Shown here: positions 11,844-21,026 of the stretch, one piece after another | Layout: the number at the start of each line of letters is the position of its first letter | Numbering within the stretch: the first letter of the stretch is position 1 | From: Kordiimonas laminariae | Lineage (GTDB): Bacteria; Pseudomonadota; Alphaproteobacteria; Sphingomonadales; Kordiimonadaceae | DNA length: 64,000 nucleotides | Direction of reading: 5' to 3' | NCBI RefSeq assembly: GCF_023008165.1 | Contig: NZ_JAKQZA010000001.1 | Location: forward strand, 62,001-126,000 | The notes under the pieces: model-generated | What the model was told of the DNA's origin: nothing | The model's input: only the letters and a program-made list of their open reading frames with translations | Databases searched by the model: none | Program-made: the position numbers and the translations under genes

Positions 11844-11877
11844 AAAAGCCTGCTTATTTTGAGTAGGCTTTTTTGTT
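11844..11877 (+). terminator. Intrinsic terminator of greA
   Basis: AAAAGCCTGCT (11844-11854) pairs with AGTAGGCTTTT (11862-11872) around TATTTTG, with one G-T pair, and runs into a T tract. It lies 24 bases past the greA stop. Confidence 0.85.
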
Positions 11878-11960
11878 AACACATTCCGAAATCTCAGTTT
11901 TATTTACCAAGCCACTTTCCTGAGTTATATATTAAGTTGAGAGAGGCACGGAAACATCAC

Positions 11961-12713
11961 ATGCACAGAGCTACTCTTTACATCATTCTGTTCTGGTCAA
12001 TACTGCATGTAATGGCTTCCTCAAGTACTGCGGAAGAATCTCAGAACAAGCCGCTATCTATTATTACAATTGATCTTTCCTCCAGTCTGGAACGTGCAAA
12101 TACGCCCTTTGGCGCACAAGGCCTTATCGCTGAACGCATTGAAAGAGGTGCCAGCACTTGCGGCCTAAGTGCTAATGTTATTTTTGCCCCATCTTGGAAC
12201 CGGGCTTATACCATAGCGGTTGATGGCCGAGTGGATGCCATCGTGCCAGCCCACAAAACGGCTGAACGTGAAGAAATATTCGATTTTGCAAAATTCCCGT
12301 TACGGGAAACTCAAATGAACATCTTCACTGACGAACATATGCACTCTACGCAAATCAGCGGCCTCAAAGACCTGGACGGTAAGCGTGTCGGTATTTTGCT
12401 GGGTGCAATGCTTGAAGCTAGATTTGATGCTTATGTCAGATCAGGTGGCCCAGTAAAATCGGAGCAAAATAGCTATGCTTCGCTTGTAGAAAACCTATCC
12501 CGACACAAACTGGATTACATCGCGGGCTCAACACCTGTTATTGAGCAGGAAATTAAAAATCAGGGGCTGTCGAAAATCAAAGCCGTTACCCCTCGCTTAG
12601 GTGTAGAGAATGTTTACCTCGCCCTATCCAAAAATCGAAAAAATTATAGAGACCTAGCGAGCACCAAGATCAATTGTTTGATGAACTATAACTTCCTTGG
12701 CAAAGCCAAATAA
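11961..12713 (+). CDS. Orphan periplasmic solute-binding-like protein
   Basis: The 250-residue product starts with a signal peptide (MHRATLYIILFWSILHVMAS) and continues with a fold resembling the extracellular solute-binding domain of family 3. Recognisable pieces are APSWNRAYTIAVDGRVDAIV (lobe 1) and LKDLDGKRVGILLGAMLEA (hinge region). No permease or ATPase gene is adjacent, so a transporter role is uncertain. Such orphan proteins may bind amino acids or serve as sensors. I chose the ATG at 11961; a TTG eight codons upstream is also open. It is convergent with the crotonase gene ten bases downstream. Confidence 0.7.
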   Translation: MHRATLYIILFWSILHVMASSSTAEESQNKPLSIITIDLSSSLERANTPFGAQGLIAERIERGASTCGLSANVIFAPSWNRAYTIAVDGRVDAIVPAHKTAEREEIFDFAKFPLRETQMNIFTDEHMHSTQISGLKDLDGKRVGILLGAMLEARFDAYVRSGGPVKSEQNSYASLVENLSRHKLDYIAGSTPVIEQEIKNQGLSKIKAVTPRLGVENVYLALSKNRKNYRDLASTKINCLMNYNFLGKAK

Positions 12714-12723
12714 ACTTACCTGT

Positions 12724-13497
12724 TTAAAACTTTCCATGCCGCCCTTCGCCTGATGCAAACCGCTTGGCGCCCGCCACAGTTTCTCCCGCATCAATAACTG
12801 AAAGCCCTCGTTTAAATTCATTTTGCATTGCTTCTTCTTCGGTAAGTGACCACTGTTCCAGCACTGAAAGCCTATCATTTCTCATGCAAGCCTGCGGAAA
12901 CGCTGCGATTTGTTGAGCAAGCTTAATAGCCACTTCCAGAGATTTTCCTGGCTCAGCCACCCGGTTAACAAGGCCAATATGCTCGGCTTCATCAGCACCA
13001 ACAGGCCTTCCTGTTAAGATCAAATCCATGGATCGAGATTGCCCGATAAGGCGCGGCAAACGAATGGTTCCCATATCAATCAAAGACACACCAAAGCGCC
13101 GACAGAAAATTCCCATTACGGCATCAGACGCCATCACCCGGAGATCACACCATAACGCGAGCTCCATACCGCCCGCTACCGCATGCCCTTCAATCGCGGC
13201 AATAACTGGCTTGGACAATTGAAGCCTCGAAGCTCCCATCGGCCCCAGATCCCCTCCCATTTGAAGTGGGTTTTTACTTCCTTCCAAAAGCGCTTTAAGA
13301 TCAGCCCCAGCACAAAAATAACCATCCTCACCGGTTAGGACTGCAACAGAAAACTTTTCATCTCCATCAAAATTTTTGAATGCCTGATAAAGAGCTTCCG
13401 CGGTTTCACCATCAACAGCGTTCCGGCGCTCCGCCCTGTTTATACGAACGATCAGAATATCATCTTGAATTTCTGTACTTACTGATGTCTCTGTCAC
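12724..13497 (-). CDS. Enoyl-CoA hydratase/isomerase (crotonase) family protein
   Basis: The 257-residue protein has the crotonase fold. The first oxyanion segment is EDGYFCAGADLKALLEG (about residues 56-72), and the second is AIEGHAVAGGMELALWCDLR (about 105-124), which contains the first catalytic Glu of hydratases. At the second Glu region the sequence is FCRRFGVSLIDMGTIRLPRL, which lacks the usual PE motif. It is therefore a crotonase of uncertain reaction rather than a clear enoyl-CoA hydratase. The start ATG is at 13495-13497. It stands alone, convergent with the upstream solute-binding gene. Confidence 0.85.
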   Translation of the reverse strand: MTETSVSTEIQDDILIVRINRAERRNAVDGETAEALYQAFKNFDGDEKFSVAVLTGEDGYFCAGADLKALLEGSKNPLQMGGDLGPMGASRLQLSKPVIAAIEGHAVAGGMELALWCDLRVMASDAVMGIFCRRFGVSLIDMGTIRLPRLIGQSRSMDLILTGRPVGADEAEHIGLVNRVAEPGKSLEVAIKLAQQIAAFPQACMRNDRLSVLEQWSLTEEEAMQNEFKRGLSVIDAGETVAGAKRFASGEGRHGKF

Positions 13498-13570
13498 TTA
13501 AACCTCCCCATAGCTTTACACTTTATCAGGTAAGGCAGAGCACCCCGTGGTCAAGAACTCAGTGGAGTAT

Positions 13571-13600
13571 AAAAAAGGCCCGGTAAAAATACCGAGCCTT
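13571..13600 (-). terminator. Intrinsic terminator of the Lrp-family gene
   Basis: On the minus strand AAGGCTCGGTA pairs with TACCGGGCCTT around TTTT, with one mismatch or G-T position, and runs into a T stretch (A at 13571-13576). It lies about 20 bases past the stop at 13622. Confidence 0.85.
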
Positions 13601-13621
13601 GTAAATCTTATTTGCAAGCTT

Positions 13622-14101
13622 TTAGCTTACTTCAGGAAGCGGAACACCCGGTGCATGCTTTGATGTGCGAATAGTAAGAGATGTTTTCACACTCGCCACA
13701 TTTGGTGCAGGAGTAAGTTCACTTGTCAGGAATTCCTGGAATGCAGCGAGATCAGCAGCAACGATTTTAAGAATAAAATCAATTTCACCGTTAAGCATGT
13801 AGCATTCACGAACCATTGGCCAGTTTTTCACATGCTCTTCAAATGCTTGTAGATCGCTTTCCGCCTGGCTATGCAGCCCAACCATTGCAAAAACAGTTAA
13901 GCCAAATTGTAGCTTATCCTGATCAAGGTTTGCGTGATAGCCGTGGATGTAACCTTCCTCTTCAAGCGCGCGAACGCGGCGCAAGCAAGGCGGCGCTGTA
14001 ATTCCTACACGCTCAGCCAGTTCAACATTCGTAATTCGGCCTTCTGATTGCAGGCACGATAGAATTTTACGGTCAACAGCATCTAGTTTGACACGCCCCA
14101 T
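13622..14101 (-). CDS. Lrp/AsnC-family transcriptional regulator
   Basis: The 159-residue protein has an N-terminal winged helix-turn-helix (LDAVDRKILSCLQSEGRITN, then ELAERVGITAPPCLRRV). It is followed by the RAM ligand-binding domain (TVFAMVGLHSQAESDLQAF, about 68-86). Members sense amino acids and often regulate nearby transport or degradation genes. The only divergent neighbour is the DUF2336/PAS gene 246 bases away, which does not point to a substrate. The start ATG lies at 14099-14101 with GGAG upstream. It has its own terminator. Confidence 0.93.
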   Translation of the reverse strand: MGRVKLDAVDRKILSCLQSEGRITNVELAERVGITAPPCLRRVRALEEEGYIHGYHANLDQDKLQFGLTVFAMVGLHSQAESDLQAFEEHVKNWPMVRECYMLNGEIDFILKIVAADLAAFQEFLTSELTPAPNVASVKTSLTIRTSKHAPGVPLPEVS

Positions 14102-14347
14102 TAGGGAAACTCCTTAAAAACTGAATAATTGCCAAGTATCTTACATAAGCAATTCTGGGAAATAAAGTTCCAAATGCGGATAATTTTATTTCTAAGTGTA
14201 ATCATTACTAGCATCCGCCGCTGAAATAAGTACAATGAAACTATTGGGTGATTCGGGAGTTATGTTGCCCAAGGAATATGGTTCGGGAAGCGCAAGTCTT
14301 TCCGAATTTTGTGTGAATCGGGTGTTTATTTGGGTGGGGAGTGAGCT

Positions 14348-16048
14348 GTGGCCAGCGCTTCTGCGTTTGACATGAATGCATTAGACAGCAGGATTCGTGA
14401 GCTTGTGGCATATGCCCGAGAGCGCGATGGTGAAGATCGCTCCATTCTTTTCCGTAACTTGATTGATTTGTTCCTTACTGGCAAAGCCCCGAAAATTACT
14501 CCAACACGCTCCCAGCTTCTTGATGTTATTGAAGCGCTAATCCCGCATGTAGATTCTGATAATCGCCGTACAGCTGCTGATTTGATCGCTGGCATGTCAA
14601 ACCCGCCGTTTGATCTGGCAATTCGCCTGTGCCGCGACCGCGCAAGCCTTGTCTCTAATCTTCTTAAATCGCTCCCGATGGATGAAGAAGAAGTGATTGA
14701 GCTTATCAGTCAAACAGGCCGGGAACATCACCAGATTATTGCCACTCGGAACGATTTATCCGCTAATGTATGGATTGCACTGGCTCGTGCTGCACCCGCA
14801 GCTCCGCCTTTTGACAATCAATCCACATTGGCTCTGTGGAGTGATGATTTAGGCATTACGCGCACAGCGGCACAGTCTTCAGGAACAGTAACACCATTTC
14901 CTGAGCATAAGACCCGGCAATCCAGCCTCCGTATTTTGAAAACCGATGAAGATTTGATTGCTGAGCGCTCACGCGAAATGCAACAGGAAACTGAATTCCC
15001 TGATCAGGATGATATGCACAGTGTTCCTGCAAGCGAGCCAGAAACAGAAATGTTTGCTGATGAGCAGCCAACGATGATAGCCGACGACCAGCGATCACCT
15101 GCTGAAACGCAGACATCTAAAGTCAAAGCCGCTAAAGACCCGAGCCCGGGTGGTTGGTCTTGGATCAGTGATCGGGACGGCTTTGTTGTTAGCATCTCTC
15201 CCTTCGCGACAGCCATTTTCGGTGAAGGGTACGCAAGCGGTGACACCAGTATTCTTGATCTTCTAGGCTTAAACGAAAAACTCGGCCATCCGGTAGCGCG
15301 CGCTTTCCAGCGCCGCAGCGCTATTCATGATGCCCCCGTAACTATTCAATTCCTTGAAGATGCGCATCAAAACTGGACAATGGAAGCCACACCAGTATTC
15401 AGCCAGTGTGGCGGTATTTTTGAAGGATATGAAGGCAGCCTGGCGCCTGTCCTCCCTGCAAAAGGCGACGATACAGTTTTCCCAAGCGAAACAGATGCAA
15501 ACGCCCTATTTCTTGATGAAGTTGTTAATAACAGTGATCTTTTCCCGAAAGATCATATAGCCGCTCCGCCACAGCGTGAGCGTAAACGTACACCAGCAGC
15601 CTTTACGGAAGAGCCGTCTGTACTTGCTGATTATGATGATGCGCCGATTAACCCAAGCGAGATGAAGCGCCCAAGTGCGGAAACTCTGGCCAGGGCGACA
15701 ATTAATACAACCACTCAGGCACCGGTGACGGAACCTTCCAAGCCTAAAAGCCCTATTGATTCAGCTGCGGCAGCAATTGAAAGCCTGCTTGCAGATGAGG
15801 TTGCGCCTGCCTTCACACAAGCGAAAGAACCGCAGGATAAGTCACTTCCGGATTCTGTGGAATGGGATCCACCCATTGATAAAGCAAGCGCCGATAAAGA
15901 AACCCTGCTTTCCACTGTTCATATGTTGGAAGAAAGCCTTAAACGTCTAAGCGATATCTGTTCAAAAGATGATAATCCACAGGCAAAGCTTCAGTGTGAA
16001 ATAGCAAGTGCCTGCATGCGCACGCTGCGTGACCAGCTTAATAAATAA
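14348..16048 (+). CDS. DUF2336-like N-terminus with PAS-like domain, signalling protein
   Basis: The 566-residue protein begins at a GTG (14348) with GGGGAG upstream. The first 180 residues are helical and resemble DUF2336 (REHHQIIATRNDLSANVWIAL). After an acidic linker a PAS-like domain follows (about 265-375, starting GGWSWISDRDGFVVSISPFA). A long, low-complexity Pro/Glu/Lys region and a short C-terminal helical segment (LLSTVHMLEESLKRLSDIC) end it. It has no histidine kinase, GGDEF or other output domain. DUF2336 proteins of alphaproteobacteria are often linked to cell-cycle or stress signalling, so a sensor or scaffold role is inferred. It is soluble and stands alone. Confidence 0.65.
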   Translation: MASASAFDMNALDSRIRELVAYARERDGEDRSILFRNLIDLFLTGKAPKITPTRSQLLDVIEALIPHVDSDNRRTAADLIAGMSNPPFDLAIRLCRDRASLVSNLLKSLPMDEEEVIELISQTGREHHQIIATRNDLSANVWIALARAAPAAPPFDNQSTLALWSDDLGITRTAAQSSGTVTPFPEHKTRQSSLRILKTDEDLIAERSREMQQETEFPDQDDMHSVPASEPETEMFADEQPTMIADDQRSPAETQTSKVKAAKDPSPGGWSWISDRDGFVVSISPFATAIFGEGYASGDTSILDLLGLNEKLGHPVARAFQRRSAIHDAPVTIQFLEDAHQNWTMEATPVFSQCGGIFEGYEGSLAPVLPAKGDDTVFPSETDANALFLDEVVNNSDLFPKDHIAAPPQRERKRTPAAFTEEPSVLADYDDAPINPSEMKRPSAETLARATINTTTQAPVTEPSKPKSPIDSAAAAIESLLADEVAPAFTQAKEPQDKSLPDSVEWDPPIDKASADKETLLSTVHMLEESLKRLSDICSKDDNPQAKLQCEIASACMRTLRDQLNK

Positions 16049-16193
16049 AATAACTACATCCCCTTAAAACAGCCTGTCCGGACACGCTTAAGCCTTTCTG
16101 GGGACATGTTTTTTCTCAAGCCATACACAGAATTGATTGTATAATGCTCTCTCATTGATCACCCCTGTTACCCACAGGAAATGAGAAGTTCGT

Positions 16194-17126
16194 ATGACTA
16201 AAAACAGCAACCAAACCCCCAAGAAAACCGAGTTTCTGGAAGTTCGTCTTCCTCATGAAAACAAACAGGCCTTTATGAAAGCCTGTAAAGAAAACGGTGC
16301 AACAGCCAGTGGTGTTTTGAGAGAAGCAATCACGCTGTATTTAGAAAGCGGGCAGCTCACTCCTGAAGAAAAACCAAACAGGAGATTGATAATGTTAGCA
16401 ACAGGATTTATCGCAGGTGCTATTACAGTTGGGGGAATATTCGGCCTTGCCAACATAGTAGAGCAGGAACAAAGCCCTCTTATTGAGCCATTTTTCGCCA
16501 TTCTTGATGCCAATAGTAACGGGCAAATATCTTTAAATGAATATTTGGCTACGGTTCAGCCAGCGGTGCGCTCTCAGAAATACAAACATATCGTTGGCGG
16601 GTATCTGTTTCAATTCCCGGAATTTGATAAGTTAATTGATGAAAGAATGATCTCGGAAGATGAGCGTAAAGGCCCAGGCTGTAATATTCTGGAGCTGGCA
16701 ACAGCACAGCAAACAGTGCTGTTCAACACGCTGGATACCGATCAGAACAACATGTTATCCAAAGAAGAATTTGGAAAATCTCCCACCATTCCTAACGCAG
16801 TCGATCTCAAAACTGAATTCAGCTATCTCGATAAAAATGCAGACAGAATAATATCAACCTCGGAGTTTAAAGCAGCACTGCAAGAGATAAGAAAAGATGA
16901 TTTCTTTCATTCGCAAACTCTTCTTTACTCTTTCAATTATGCGGCTACCTGCTGGCACCCGGATGCTACAGAAGAGGCAACCGTTCATTTAGCCAAAACA
17001 AATGGCCTTATAGAATGGACAGAAAACGACAATGAAATCAAACAGCTGTTTATGGTGACAGATAAAAACAACGATAAATCAATCACCTATCAGGAATACC
17101 TGAATTATTTCATACCGAACGAATAA
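16194..17126 (+). CDS. RHH-like domain fused to membrane segment and four EF-hands
   Basis: Residues 12-55 (EFLEVRLPHENKQAFMKACK, then TASGVLREAITLYLE) read as a ribbon-helix-helix DNA-binding domain. One transmembrane helix follows at about 64-86 (LIMLATGFIAGAITVGGIFG). The rest holds four canonical 12-residue EF-hand loops: DANSNGQISLNE, DTDQNNMLSKEE, DKNADRIISTSE and DKNNDKSITYQE. With a positive flank before the helix, the RHH part should be cytoplasmic and the EF-hands periplasmic. That suggests a membrane-tethered, calcium-responsive DNA-binding protein, but this is inference from domain order. An alternative is that the N-terminal part is only an RHH-like dimerisation module. The TraB-like gene follows after 95 bases and may be co-transcribed. 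Confidence 0.7.
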   Translation: MTKNSNQTPKKTEFLEVRLPHENKQAFMKACKENGATASGVLREAITLYLESGQLTPEEKPNRRLIMLATGFIAGAITVGGIFGLANIVEQEQSPLIEPFFAILDANSNGQISLNEYLATVQPAVRSQKYKHIVGGYLFQFPEFDKLIDERMISEDERKGPGCNILELATAQQTVLFNTLDTDQNNMLSKEEFGKSPTIPNAVDLKTEFSYLDKNADRIISTSEFKAALQEIRKDDFFHSQTLLYSFNYAATCWHPDATEEATVHLAKTNGLIEWTENDNEIKQLFMVTDKNNDKSITYQEYLNYFIPNE

Positions 17127-17221
17127 TTTCTGTAAGCTTTTTTATTGTCCTGAGACTGTAAAGGTAACCGCGTAGAAAAAATGCATAAGCAGCGCGTTAA
17201 TAAAGATTGAGGAATTACACT

Positions 17222-18133
17222 ATGGCACTTCGGCTAACACTAAAAAAAGCAGCGGCAGCAGCCCTTGCACCGGCCCTTTTTGCGACAGCGGCCTTCTTTG
17301 CAAACCCAGTACAAGCCGAAGATGGTCCAGCACTGTGGAAGCTTTCTGATGAAGACAGCAATATCTATCTATTTGGCACAGTGCATCTTCTCAAGCCTGA
17401 TACAGTTTGGCGCTCAGATAAAGTAACAACGGCCTTTAAAGGTTCTGAAACTGTCTATTTCGAAGCAGCTGTTGAAGAAACACCTCAGTCGGAAATGATG
17501 GCTATTATACAACCATATGCGCTTAACCCAGCTGGCGTAACATTCAGCAACCGCTTTAGCCCGGAAGATTTCAGTAAAATTAAGGAACTCTCTGGTGGAT
17601 TAGGGATTCCAGAAGCTGCGCTCAAGCAATTTGATCCATATCGTCCTTGGATTATAGGACTTAACCTCACTGTACAGAACTATGTACAAAATGGTTTCAA
17701 TCCAGAATCAGGTGTCGACAAACTACTATTTAAGGAAGCTAAAGCGGCATCTAAAGATGTAAAATATCTAGAATCTGTTGAAACCCAGATCAAAATATTC
17801 GGCACCTTAAGTTCTGAAAACGAAAACGCCTATTTTATTGAAATGCTGGAACAGCTTGGCGAAAGCTCAACGCTTCTCAACAATCTTGTAACCAATTGGG
17901 CTTCTGGAAAACCAGAAGAAGTAGGCGCGCTTATGAATGAAGCGATGCAAGCAACACCTGCTTTGGCGAAAGTTGCTCTTTATGACCGTAATGAAAACTG
18001 GGCGGAGCAAATCGATGAACTGATGAAGGGTTCAGGTGATATCTTTATTGCTGTAGGCGCAGGTCACCTTGCAGGGAAGAACTCAGTGCAAGAGCTTCTA
18101 GAAGCAAAAGGCCATAAGGTAGTTCGTCAATAA
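17222..18133 (+). CDS. TraB/GumN-family protein, exported
   Basis: The 303-residue protein has a signal peptide (cleavage probably after NPVQA) and the TraB/GumN fold. The N-terminal motif is YLFGTVHLLKPD with its GxxH element, and the C-terminal motif is IFIAVGAGHLAGKNSV with a second conserved His. The family is related to the Tiki metalloproteases, so a metal-dependent peptidase role in the periplasm is possible but unproven. I chose the ATG at 17222, eight bases after GAGGA; a TTG five codons upstream overlaps that ribosome-binding site. An intrinsic terminator follows the gene. Confidence 0.9.
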   Translation: MALRLTLKKAAAAALAPALFATAAFFANPVQAEDGPALWKLSDEDSNIYLFGTVHLLKPDTVWRSDKVTTAFKGSETVYFEAAVEETPQSEMMAIIQPYALNPAGVTFSNRFSPEDFSKIKELSGGLGIPEAALKQFDPYRPWIIGLNLTVQNYVQNGFNPESGVDKLLFKEAKAASKDVKYLESVETQIKIFGTLSSENENAYFIEMLEQLGESSTLLNNLVTNWASGKPEEVGALMNEAMQATPALAKVALYDRNENWAEQIDELMKGSGDIFIAVGAGHLAGKNSVQELLEAKGHKVVRQ

Positions 18134-18154
18134 CACTGGCAAACTTCAGATACT

Positions 18155-18187
18155 AAAAAAGGCGGGGCAAATGCTCCGCCTTTTTTA
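18155..18187. terminator. Bidirectional intrinsic terminator
   Basis: AAAAAAGGCGGGGC (18155-18168) pairs with GCTCCGCCTTTTTT (18173-18186) around AAAT, with one G-T position. A/T tracts on both sides let it serve the TraB-like gene and the convergent DUF2147 gene. Confidence 0.9.
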
Positions 18188-18213
18188 TTCAATATTAAGC
18201 TTCTGGGGAAAGC

Positions 18214-18732
18214 TTATTCAGCGCCGTTCAGGCCAGCTTGTGCTGTTTGTGTTGCGCTTGGGCGTGTCCATGTAACGTTCTTACATTTTGAACCGCGGCA
18301 TGTGCCAACTTTCAGCGTATCTTCAGCGAAGCGAAGCTTGCCTTTTTTACCTTTTTTACCGTTCAGGCTTACTTTGCCTTGTGTCCAGCGATCACCACTT
18401 TTGTTACCGTCTACACGGAAACCAGTTAGAACGCGATCACCTACAGCAACATTGGCGCCGTTTGCTGTCCAAACAACATCACCACAAAGACGTGCGTGAG
18501 AATTTGTGCAAGGGCCAACTTTCACAATCGCGTCGCCAGCTTTGTTCAGCCAGAAGCCTTCAACTTCGTAAGCATCAAGCGCTGTTGCAGACGCTGTGCC
18601 CGCGATTAGCGCGCCAGCAGCAATAAGGGACTGCGCAGCCTTGCGGCTGAAAAACGTGTTAAGGCCAGAACGAAAAGCAGCCGAAATACCGCGCAGTGGT
18701 AGGAACTCTTGGGAAGGTGCATATGAAGACAT
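18214..18732 (-). CDS. DUF2147 domain-containing exported protein
   Basis: The C-terminal 120 residues match DUF2147. YEVEGFWLNKAGDAIVKV opens the domain, followed by ARLCGDVVWTA and GDRVLTGFRVDG, with four cysteines as in the family. The function is unknown. The start ATG at 18730-18732 has GAGGAGA five bases upstream. A longer frame adds 16 residues and lacks a ribosome-binding site. The N-terminus is unusually long before its hydrophobic export segment (SLIAAGALIAGTASATALDA, about residues 36-55), so it might be a membrane anchor instead of a cleaved signal. Confidence 0.82.
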   Translation of the reverse strand: MSSYAPSQEFLPLRGISAAFRSGLNTFFSRKAAQSLIAAGALIAGTASATALDAYEVEGFWLNKAGDAIVKVGPCTNSHARLCGDVVWTANGANVAVGDRVLTGFRVDGNKSGDRWTQGKVSLNGKKGKKGKLRFAEDTLKVGTCRGSKCKNVTWTRPSATQTAQAGLNGAE

Positions 18733-18890
18733 AACGTCTCTCCTCGTGTCTCGTAATACTCTCGAACAGATTTTATTCATGAGTTAGATAAAGCGTTGCG
18801 GCTTATCTAGGGGCAGAATGCACAGGTGTGAAGCGTTTTATCTTATCAATTCTGAAAATAGGCAGCTTTTAAAGAAATCAGCGACTGTTT

Positions 18891-20009
18891 TTAACAATCG
18901 GCAAGCGCTTTTTTGCGGAATTCACTAGGGGTCATTCCCGCGCGTTCCTTGAAGGCCCGGTTGAAAGGCCCAAGGGAGCCGTACCCTAAATCCATCGCCA
19001 CCGTAAGCACTGGTACGTGCCGATCTTTTATCACGGCCAAGCGGTCTTTCGCAGCTTCAATACGGTGATAATTCAGGTAATCAGCAAAGTTACGAAAATC
19101 CAGATGCTCATTAATCAATCGGCGCAGACGGTGCTCAGGCATACTAGCCATATCCGCCAGCCTGCTGATGGTAAGCCCTGCTTCAAGAAGCACACCTTCG
19201 GTCACAAGTGTATCCAGAGTTTCGAGATCATGGCGGTCGGCAGAAAGTGGGCGTCTTGGCTTCGCGGGCACCGGGCTTGTCTCTGGTTCACCAAATAGCC
19301 AGTTACCGTCAATGCCCCCTACATGCCACATCATATATATAACCACAGCCATAATAGAAGCCGATTGCCCCAGCAGCAAAATAGCGCCCGTACTGTGGCC
19401 AAAGCCCAAAAGCCATTTTTCAGTGATAACAATACCAAAGGAAATAAACGCAGATGCCATTACGAAGGTTTCGCGGAATTTACGGCGCGCTTCTACCAGA
19501 TCATCATCCTTACCCTTCCATGCGCTATAGAGCATATGGAACGACATAGCCACTTTCATCAAAAGTGCCGCCCAACTAATAATGGTTGAAAGCCAATGCA
19601 CCCCGCGGAGCTCTGCATGAAGCTTGGTCGGGGAAATAAGCGGCGGCTGATCAAGAAAAGTCCAGTAAAGGGCATACTGAATAAGGCAAAGAGCTGCGAA
19701 AATGCCCACCACAATATAGTGGAACCGTTTCAGTTTGAAATCATCCTCAAACATGGAAAGGCTGAAAAGCCAAAGCGCCGTTGGCCCGAACAAACAAACA
19801 GCTAATATTGGCAACATCCAGAAGCCAATGGTTTCACCGAGCCCTGGTATGGAAGATGCCAAATAGGAAGATGTGGTAATACAGCAAAAAGCGGAAAGCT
19901 TGGCTGATATACGGTTACGGGCATCGCGCAGCACCAAGGCTGCTGTCATCAAACAGCATGCAATCGCCCCAAACCGGAGAAAGTTATCTAACAGCTCAAG
20001 CACTGTCAC
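18891..20009 (-). CDS. Membrane-tethered AraC-family regulator, copy 1
   Basis: The 372-residue protein has six or seven predicted transmembrane segments in the first 235 residues (for example MLPILAVCLFGPTALWLF). A C-terminal AraC DNA-binding domain follows, with ISRLADMASMPEHRLRRLIN and LTVAMDLGYGSLGPFNRAF. It probably senses a signal in or across the inner membrane and acts on nearby promoters. The start is a GTG at 20007-20009; a second GTG lies two codons in. It is closely similar to the copy at 21147-22208, and the two bracket a sterol-desaturase-like gene. A third copy lies at 34540-35565. Confidence 0.9.
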   Translation of the reverse strand: MTVLELLDNFLRFGAIACCLMTAALVLRDARNRISAKLSAFCCITTSSYLASSIPGLGETIGFWMLPILAVCLFGPTALWLFSLSMFEDDFKLKRFHYIVVGIFAALCLIQYALYWTFLDQPPLISPTKLHAELRGVHWLSTIISWAALLMKVAMSFHMLYSAWKGKDDDLVEARRKFRETFVMASAFISFGIVITEKWLLGFGHSTGAILLLGQSASIMAVVIYMMWHVGGIDGNWLFGEPETSPVPAKPRRPLSADRHDLETLDTLVTEGVLLEAGLTISRLADMASMPEHRLRRLINEHLDFRNFADYLNYHRIEAAKDRLAVIKDRHVPVLTVAMDLGYGSLGPFNRAFKERAGMTPSEFRKKALADC

Positions 20010-20210
20010 GCTTAGGGCCCCTTTATTCCCTTACCACACAGCATTTCACCATATGGGCTATATGATGAATTCTTTAAAGGTTAAATATATAAATAGTTGA
20101 AATTCATTAATTTAATGGCTTAACAAATGTGAACAAAAAACAGAATAGCACAAAAAGCCGCATCTATCAGCAGCCCTTCATGCTATCGCTATTCTAATTT
20201 CAAATACTGG

Positions 20211-21026
20211 TTATTCGGCAGGCAAATGAACAGGTTCAGCTGTTCCTTGTGGGTTTGCGCGTGTTGCACCCGGGGTTTTCGTTACGCGAGCGATATAATC
20301 CGGGTGCTCCGTTCCGCAGATACGGTCCCACCAAGTGAAATAGAGCCCAAAATTATAGTTTCCGTTCGCATGGTGCATATCATGGTGGGTCACCAAGTTT
20401 AACCATCCAAGGATAGGATGGGTAGCCCAAGAACGCGGGAACAGTTCATATCCTGAATGACCCATAGCGTTTCTGATAATCATATGGATAAGGAATACCC
20501 CAATCACACCGTGATGAAGCGGCACAAATAAAAGGAACAGCGGCACAAACAGTGCGTGGGATGCGGCTTCAAATATATCAAACCTGTATGCTGTCCAGGG
20601 TGTTGGGTTCATGGATTTATGGTGTTCACCGTGGATATATTTCATCACACCGCGCATATGCATGGCCCTGTGTGTCCAGTAAAAATAGGCATCATGCGCC
20701 ACAATCATAAAGAGGATGGAGAAAATATAATAAACAGTGCCGTATTCTTCCATATCCGGGTAATAGCGCATCACACCGCTTTCAATGCCCCAAAAGGTAA
20801 GGAAGCCAACAAAGCCGTATATCAGCACTGTGCGCATTGATGTGAGGAATTCGATCACCATCTGGCGTGTCCGCGGTATTTTCTTTCTAATCTTAAGCGG
20901 AGCGAACTGTTTATTAAACAGCACCCACACAATCAGATAAACACCACCAGCGGCTAAAAAGTAACGAGTAAAATCGAATGTAAACCCGCGCCACAAACGC
21001 TCAAGAACCCAGATTAATGTATCCAT
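20211..21026 (-). CDS. Sterol desaturase/fatty acid hydroxylase family protein
   Basis: The 271-residue membrane protein carries the diiron histidine clusters of the fatty acid hydroxylase superfamily: HDAYFYWTHRAMH (about 118-130), HGEHHKS (about 138-144) and THHDMHH (about 216-222). At least four membrane segments surround them. Members hydroxylate or desaturate lipids, carotenoids or sterol-like substrates using oxygen; the substrate here cannot be told. The start ATG lies at 21024-21026. It is flanked on both sides by membrane-AraC genes on the same strand, which suggests that one or both regulate it, possibly in response to lipid or membrane state. Confidence 0.9.
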   Translation of the reverse strand: MDTLIWVLERLWRGFTFDFTRYFLAAGGVYLIVWVLFNKQFAPLKIRKKIPRTRQMVIEFLTSMRTVLIYGFVGFLTFWGIESGVMRYYPDMEEYGTVYYIFSILFMIVAHDAYFYWTHRAMHMRGVMKYIHGEHHKSMNPTPWTAYRFDIFEAASHALFVPLFLLFVPLHHGVIGVFLIHMIIRNAMGHSGYELFPRSWATHPILGWLNLVTHHDMHHANGNYNFGLYFTWWDRICGTEHPDYIARVTKTPGATRANPQGTAEPVHLPAE

